Origin: an uncultured Acidobacteriota bacterium
Lineage (GTDB): Bacteria > Acidobacteriota > Terriglobia > Terriglobales > CAINCZ01
Assembly: GCA_903847195.1 (NCBI GenBank)
Contig: CAINCZ010000183.1
Location: 1-20,999 of the forward strand
Length of the DNA: 20,999 nt
Direction: 5' to 3'
This document shows, one piece after another, positions 17,049 through 20,999 of this stretch. The notes under the pieces were generated by a model, which worked only from the letters and a program-made list of their open reading frames with translations, was not told the origin of the DNA and made no database searches. Every line of letters starts with the position of its first letter. Position 1 is the stretch's first letter. A program made the translations under genes and the position numbers.

Positions 17049-18424
17049 GTATGGTCGCTCTTCAATTTCCCCCCACGCGCGAAGGCCTGGCCAGAAAGCA
17101 GGCGGTGGCTCTGCGGGCGAACCTGCCCGGCGTCATCCGCCTTCGCCGGCTCTGGTCGCGCGTCCTGCCGCGCGAGGCATCGCGGCTGCTCGACCTGCTC
17201 GCGGCAGTGCTCGGGCTGGCGCTGTTCGCGATCCTCTCTTGCGTGCTGCTGTTTCCGCCGTTGCAGCGAACCATCTGCACCGGCCGGCGTGGGCGGAAGT
17301 ACGCCGAGCTTGGCTGGCGGTCGGTCGGCGGGCTGCGCGGGCGCATCATTCGCCGTCTGCACCTGTGCGGGCTTCCCTGCGTGTGGAACCTGTTGCGCGG
17401 CGAGATCGCTCTGGTCGGCCCAACCCTCACCAGCCTGGAGCAGCAACCGAGCACCGGACGCCAACTGCGCCGCTGCCGCGACGTTGCTCCCGGCATCTGG
17501 AGCCTGTTTGGCCTGCGCCGTGCCACCAGCATCGACTTTGAGGACGAACTCGCCACCGAGGCCGACTATATCGAATCGCGCTCCTGGAAGCGGGACCTAG
17601 GCGTGATGTTCCGTTCGCTGCTGACTGCGCTCTACGGCGGCGGAGCGGCACCGCGCACTTCGGCGGACGTGCGCCATCTGGGCGTCAGGATCGACAACCT
17701 CACCATGCAGGAAGCCTGCGAGTGGATGACCGTGCGCGCGCAGCATCGCGAGGCGCCGGTGCAGGTAACCTTCGTCAACGCGCATTGCATGAACGTGGCC
17801 TGCACCGATGCCGGCTATCGCGCCGTGCTGGACTCCTCGGTGCTGGTGCTGGCCGACGGTATCGGCATGAAGCTGGCGGGCAAGCTGCTCAAGCGCCCGA
17901 TCGTGCAGAACGTCAATGGCACCGACCTCTTCCCGCGCCTTTGTGCCCGCCTGCGCGACCAGGGCCTCAAGACTTTCCTGCTGGGCGGCCAGCCCGGCGT
18001 CGCCGAAACCGTGGCGCAGTGGATGCGCACCAATTTTCCCGGATGCATCGTTGCGGGCACGCAGCACGGCTACTTCGGACAGGAGCACGCCGCGCAGGTG
18101 GCCGAGCAGATCCGCCATTCCGGCGCCGACCTGCTGCTGGTTGCCATGGGCGTTCCGTCGCAGGACAAGTGGATTGCGCAGAATCTGGCGCAAACCGGGG
18201 TCGCCGTTGCCGTCGGCGTCGGCGGGCTTTTCGACTTTTACTCCAACCGCATACCGCGTGCGCCGATGTGGCTGCGCGAGCTGGGACTGGAGTGGGCTTA
18301 CCGTTTGTATTGCGAACCCGGCCGCATGTGGCGGCGTTACATCGTCGGCAACCTGGTCTTTCTGGCGCGCGTATTGCGCGAACGCTGGACGGGCATGCCG
18401 CCGCTGCGAGAGGAAACGCGATGA
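17045..18424 (+). CDS. Degenerate sugar transferase domain fused to WecG/TagA-type GT26 glycosyltransferase
   Basis: The 459-residue product has two parts. Residues about 45-198 follow the plan of a bacterial sugar transferase, with a membrane helix, WNLLRGEIALVGP and a C-terminal DYIESRSWKRDL. However, the catalytic Asp-Glu is lost (LCGLPCVW where DELPQLW is expected) and GPRP has become GPTL, so this half is probably not an enzyme. Residues about 205-459 are a complete GT26 domain: VNAHCMN, LADGIG with D271, NVNGTDLFP, FLLGGQPGVAE, HGYF, MGVPSQDKW and VGVGGLFDF. The GT26 half likely adds the second sugar to the lipid carrier made by the upstream gene. The start is TTG 17045, overlapping the previous stop; ATG 17051 is an alternative. 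Its stop overlaps the next ATG. Confidence 0.85.
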   Translation: MSMVALQFPPTREGLARKQAVALRANLPGVIRLRRLWSRVLPREASRLLDLLAAVLGLALFAILSCVLLFPPLQRTICTGRRGRKYAELGWRSVGGLRGRIIRRLHLCGLPCVWNLLRGEIALVGPTLTSLEQQPSTGRQLRRCRDVAPGIWSLFGLRRATSIDFEDELATEADYIESRSWKRDLGVMFRSLLTALYGGGAAPRTSADVRHLGVRIDNLTMQEACEWMTVRAQHREAPVQVTFVNAHCMNVACTDAGYRAVLDSSVLVLADGIGMKLAGKLLKRPIVQNVNGTDLFPRLCARLRDQGLKTFLLGGQPGVAETVAQWMRTNFPGCIVAGTQHGYFGQEHAAQVAEQIRHSGADLLLVAMGVPSQDKWIAQNLAQTGVAVAVGVGGLFDFYSNRIPRAPMWLRELGLEWAYRLYCEPGRMWRRYIVGNLVFLARVLRERWTGMPPLREETR

Positions 18425-19311
18425 TCGCACTGATCGAATGTCCTGATCTTACCGGTCCCGAGAGCCCCTGGGGCGAAGGCGTGGACACCTGTCTGCTCAA
18501 CCTCGTTGACCGCCCCATGCTGCAACATGTGCTGGAGTCTTTGGCGGACTGCGGAGTCCAGACCGTGCACGTACTCATGGCGGAGCCCAATCGCGACCGC
18601 CTTGACCTGCTGGGTGATGGCGCCCGCTGGGGGATGACGCTGCGCATATGGCATCCGTCGCTTCCCGGGGTTGCCATGCGCGAATCTGCCCGTCAAGACC
18701 TGCGCGCCGCCGGCGGTCTGGTGATCGGTCGCGGAGACACTCTGCCGCGGCTTGCCGAACTGACGGCGAGTGATCCTCAAGCCCAGGTCTTGCGTACCGC
18801 CGGCAAGAGCGGAGGATGGGCCGTGCTGCGTGGCGAAGCTGCCGACGATTGGCTGGGCACACCGGATGGCGAGCAACCCGCCTCCCCGGCCCGCTATCGT
18901 GAAACGGAGTGGATCGATACCACCACCCCCCAGGCACTGCTTGCCAGCCAGCGCCTGCTGTTGGAAGGCAGTTTCGGCCCGATACCTCTTTTCGGCCGCG
19001 AGATGTCGCCGGGCGTCTGGGTGGGCCGCGGCGCAAAGATCCACAAGACCGCAGTCATTGAGGCCCCGGCTTACATCGGAGCTTTTGCGTTCGTCGGGCC
19101 GGGATGCAGGGTTGGCGCCGGATCGGCCGTTGGCGAGAGCGCCGTGCTTGAGGAAGGCTGCGCGATCGCGGGATCGCTGGTGAGCTACAACACGCGGATG
19201 GGAAGAGGACTGGCCCTGATCAACTCCGTGCTGATCAAGTCCGTGCTCTACTCGACGAGATTTGCTACGCGGGTCGTACTGGAAGACGAAGCCCTGGCCA
19301 GCGCTATCTGA
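18421..19311 (+). CDS. Degenerate nucleotidyltransferase-like protein with left-handed beta-helix
   Basis: The 296-residue product resembles NDP-sugar pyrophosphorylases of GlmU/ManC type in outline only. The N-terminal half has a Rossmann-like pattern with NLVDRPMLQHVLESLADCGV, matching the KPML..L...G segment of the family. The glycine-rich GGxGTR nucleotide loop and its following Lys are missing, so catalysis as a nucleotidyltransferase is doubtful. The second half (about 198-290) has hexapeptide-type turns such as GVWVGRGAKI, AYIGAFAFVG, CRVGAGSAVG and GCAIAGSLV, typical of a left-handed beta-helix. It could be an acetyltransferase, a scaffold or a regulator of the operon. The ATG overlaps the stop of the GT26 fusion (ATGA), and it is the last gene before a convergent transcript. 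No terminator is evident in the 37-base gap. Confidence 0.7.
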   Translation: MIALIECPDLTGPESPWGEGVDTCLLNLVDRPMLQHVLESLADCGVQTVHVLMAEPNRDRLDLLGDGARWGMTLRIWHPSLPGVAMRESARQDLRAAGGLVIGRGDTLPRLAELTASDPQAQVLRTAGKSGGWAVLRGEAADDWLGTPDGEQPASPARYRETEWIDTTTPQALLASQRLLLEGSFGPIPLFGREMSPGVWVGRGAKIHKTAVIEAPAYIGAFAFVGPGCRVGAGSAVGESAVLEEGCAIAGSLVSYNTRMGRGLALINSVLIKSVLYSTRFATRVVLEDEALASAI

Positions 19312-19348
19312 GCGCCTCCGGAAACGCCGACCCAAACAACCGCGAGGT

Positions 19349-20035
19349 TTACTGCGCCGAAGCTGGAGCTTCCTTGACCAGGGAGTGATTCAGGGCGAAC
19401 ATCGCCAGCTCAAGGCGACTGCTCACGCCCGTCTTGTCGAAGATGTTCTTCAGGTGCCGCTTCACCGTCTCTTCCGCGATGCCGCACTCCCGCGCGACGT
19501 CCCGGTTCGTGCAGCCTTCCACGATGTAGCCGATCACGGAGATTTCCCGCGCCGTCAGGCCATAACGGTTCTTCGGCTGCTCGGCTTCTTCGGCCATCAA
19601 CGTCCGTAGCACCTGTACCAGGTTGTGGACGCTCTTGCCGTTGAGCCAGTGCTCGCCGCGCATGACTGCCCGCAGGCACTCCACCATCTCGACGGCCACG
19701 CTCTCTTTCAGCAGCACGCCGCGCGCGCCGAGTTGCAGCGCTTCCAGCAGTCCGCGGCGATCGATCTCGCCCGTCAGCAGTACGGTGCGCACGTGCAGTT
19801 CAGGGCGCTGGGTCAGCTCGCGCAGGGTCTCGAGCCCGGGCAGATTAGGCATCCGCAGGTCGAGCAGCAGCAGTTCGGGAGTGAACCGCTGAATCAGGTC
19901 CAGCGCCACTTTCCCGTCCTCGGCTTCTCCGATGACCTGAAACTCCGGAACCTGGGACAACAGGGCTTTTACGCCGATGCGAACCACCGGGTGGTCGTCG
20001 GCAATCACGATGCGAGCCGGGGACGATGATTTCAT
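19349..20035 (-). CDS. NarL/LuxR-family response regulator
   Basis: A 228-residue DNA-binding response regulator. The receiver domain (about 7-125) has the acidic pair D13-D14, phosphorylation site D59 in LLLLDLRMPN and K110 in VLLKES, so it should accept phosphate. The C-terminal HTH (about 157-220) shows LTAREISVIGYIVEGCTNRD, ETVKRHLKNIFDKTGV and SRLEL, standard for the LuxR/FixJ fold. An Ala/Glu/Gln-rich linker joins them. GGAG lies nine bases before the ATG and is inside the end of the preceding REC-HPT gene (gap six bases), so they form an operon. It is convergent with the polysaccharide operon and is a natural candidate to receive phosphate from an HPT domain and to bind the promoter modules; this link is inference. 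Confidence 0.93.
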   Translation of the reverse strand: MKSSSPARIVIADDHPVVRIGVKALLSQVPEFQVIGEAEDGKVALDLIQRFTPELLLLDLRMPNLPGLETLRELTQRPELHVRTVLLTGEIDRRGLLEALQLGARGVLLKESVAVEMVECLRAVMRGEHWLNGKSVHNLVQVLRTLMAEEAEQPKNRYGLTAREISVIGYIVEGCTNRDVARECGIAEETVKRHLKNIFDKTGVSSRLELAMFALNHSLVKEAPASAQ

Positions 20036-20041
20036 GAAGCG

Positions 20042-20884
20042 CTACTCCAGACTGGCACGAGTGGAAACGGAAGACTCCAGGCCGCGCAGGAACCGGGCCG
20101 CCGAATGCTCCGCCTCACGTACCGCCTTGCTGAGTTGTTCCAGTGTAGACTCTGCTGTTTCCGGGTTCAATACACTCGCGGCTTCCAATTTCAAACTCAG
20201 CTCCGTAATCAGGTCGGCGCGCATCATCTGGCTGCTGCCTTTCAGATGATGGGCGGCGCGCTTGAGCCCTTCCCGGTCCCGCTTTTCAATGCAGGTTGCT
20301 ATCTCGCCCAGGGACTTGTGAGCCTCATGGAAGTAGAGATCAAACAACTCCCGCAGCATCTCGGGGTCGTTCCCCGTTCGCGCCTGCAGTGACTGGAAGA
20401 TGTCGGGCGAAAAACTCGTCCGTTCCGCCGCTTTTTCGCTGCTGAGGGAAAGCAGCAGGTCGCGCAGGTCGGAGGGACGTATCGGCTTGCTCAGGAACTC
20501 GTCCATGCCGGCCTGCAGGCAGGCATCGCGGTCGGCCTTGGTGGCGTTGGCGGTAATGGCGATGATCTGCGGCTGGATGATATTGGACTTGCGAATCTCC
20601 GCCGTGGCCTGCAATCCGTCCATGACGGGCATCTGGATGTCCATCAGGACGACATCGAAGTTCCCGGTGCGGGCGGCGTCGACCGCCTCGCGTCCGTTGG
20701 ATACCACCGTGATGTCGTAGCCGAACTTGGCCAGCATCAGCTTGGCTACTTTCTGGTTGACCGGGTGATCCTCGGCCAGCAGGAAGCGCAGCGGATGCCG
20801 CGTGCCCATCAGCGAATCGAACACCGGCTTGCTCGGCTCCGCGCCGGAAACGGCGTCGCCGCCGATGCATTGCTGCAACATCAC
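20042..20884 (-). CDS. Orphan receiver-HPT phosphotransfer protein
   Basis: The 280-residue protein has no kinase part. A receiver (about 32-145) carries E38-D39, D82 in VLMDIQMPVMDG and K133 in LSKP. An HPT domain (about 160-275) has H212 in AAHHLKG. The layout equals the tail of a hybrid kinase, so it likely relays phosphate from such a kinase to the LuxR-type regulator encoded six bases downstream. The start is GTG 20884 or the adjacent ATG 20881; the first conserved residues begin near residue 30. An in-frame TGA at 20912-20914 excludes simple fusion to an upstream kinase. A ribosome site is weak (GGACAG). It may work with the kinase at 12979 or with one outside the window. Confidence 0.9.
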   Translation of the reverse strand: MMLQQCIGGDAVSGAEPSKPVFDSLMGTRHPLRFLLAEDHPVNQKVAKLMLAKFGYDITVVSNGREAVDAARTGNFDVVLMDIQMPVMDGLQATAEIRKSNIIQPQIIAITANATKADRDACLQAGMDEFLSKPIRPSDLRDLLLSLSSEKAAERTSFSPDIFQSLQARTGNDPEMLRELFDLYFHEAHKSLGEIATCIEKRDREGLKRAAHHLKGSSQMMRADLITELSLKLEAASVLNPETAESTLEQLSKAVREAEHSAARFLRGLESSVSTRASLE

Positions 20885-20894
20885 TGCTGTCCGG

Positions 20895-20999
20895 CTACAA
20901 GTCGAACAGAATCAATTGGTTACCAATATCGCATGAGTCCTTATAGCAGCCGGATGTCTGAAGTGCCTGTAGAATGGGCGTTTTCTCGAACAGCGTTAG
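20895..20999 (-). CDS. Possible C-terminal end of an upstream gene, cut by window edge
   Basis: One minus-strand frame is open from the right edge for 34 codons to TAG at 20897-20895, ten bases before the REC-HPT start. The predicted tail reads as a normal mix of residues and ends QLILFDL. The position and strand fit a preceding gene of the same operon. I do not recognise the family, and 34 codons could be open by chance. Confidence 0.35.
   Translation of the reverse strand, partial: LTLFEKTPILQALQTSGCYKDSCDIGNQLILFDL

Overview
The window looks like a high-GC, Gram-negative soil-type chromosome segment. An Acidobacteriota host is my best guess. It rests on gene content, the wide use of Shine-Dalgarno sequences, and GTCAT..TGAGC..GGATCTGC interspersed repeats that I recall as common in that phylum. 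The assignment is inference; no rRNA or other phylogenetic marker is present.

Left part (1-8707), all on the minus strand: a truncated HNH-nuclease-like gene at the edge, an acyl-CoA thioesterase plus histidine ammonia-lyase pair, a repeat cluster, an HMG-CoA lyase, and a four-gene operon. The operon, in order of transcription, is the large subunit of a B12-dependent acyl-CoA mutase, a small lipoprotein, the mutase B12-binding subunit, and an acyl-CoA carboxylase beta subunit of methylcrotonyl-CoA carboxylase type. It ends in a clear intrinsic terminator (3850-3881). Together these genes point to breakdown of branched-chain amino acids or branched acyl-CoAs. The mutase carries the Phe/Gln substrate-site pair of isobutyryl-CoA mutase rather than the Tyr/Arg pair of methylmalonyl-CoA mutase.

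Middle (8848-9666): a tRNA-Val(GAC) gene with an extended -10 promoter, then a stand-alone rubrerythrin-type di-iron protein with its own terminator.

Right part (9668-19311), plus strand: a cell-surface polysaccharide or glycolipid region. It holds a HAD-UbiA fusion overlapping a GT-C-type membrane glycosyltransferase, a CHASE hybrid histidine kinase with REC-REC-HPT, and a three-gene overlapping operon. That operon encodes a polyprenyl-phosphate sugar-phosphate transferase, a degenerate sugar transferase fused to a WecG/TagA GT26 domain, and a degenerate nucleotidyltransferase with a left-handed beta-helix. A nearly identical promoter-like module (22 of 26 bases, plus TCTAAT at the same distance) precedes both the HAD-UbiA gene and the sugar transferase operon, each time with an upstream tandem copy 20 or 21 bp away. 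This suggests one shared regulator for the two units.

Far right (19349-20999), minus strand: a LuxR-type response regulator, an orphan REC-HPT protein, and the probable tail of another gene. With the hybrid kinase these could form a multistep phosphorelay controlling the polysaccharide genes. Most plus-strand open frames opposite the left-hand genes are shadows of the high-GC coding sequence.
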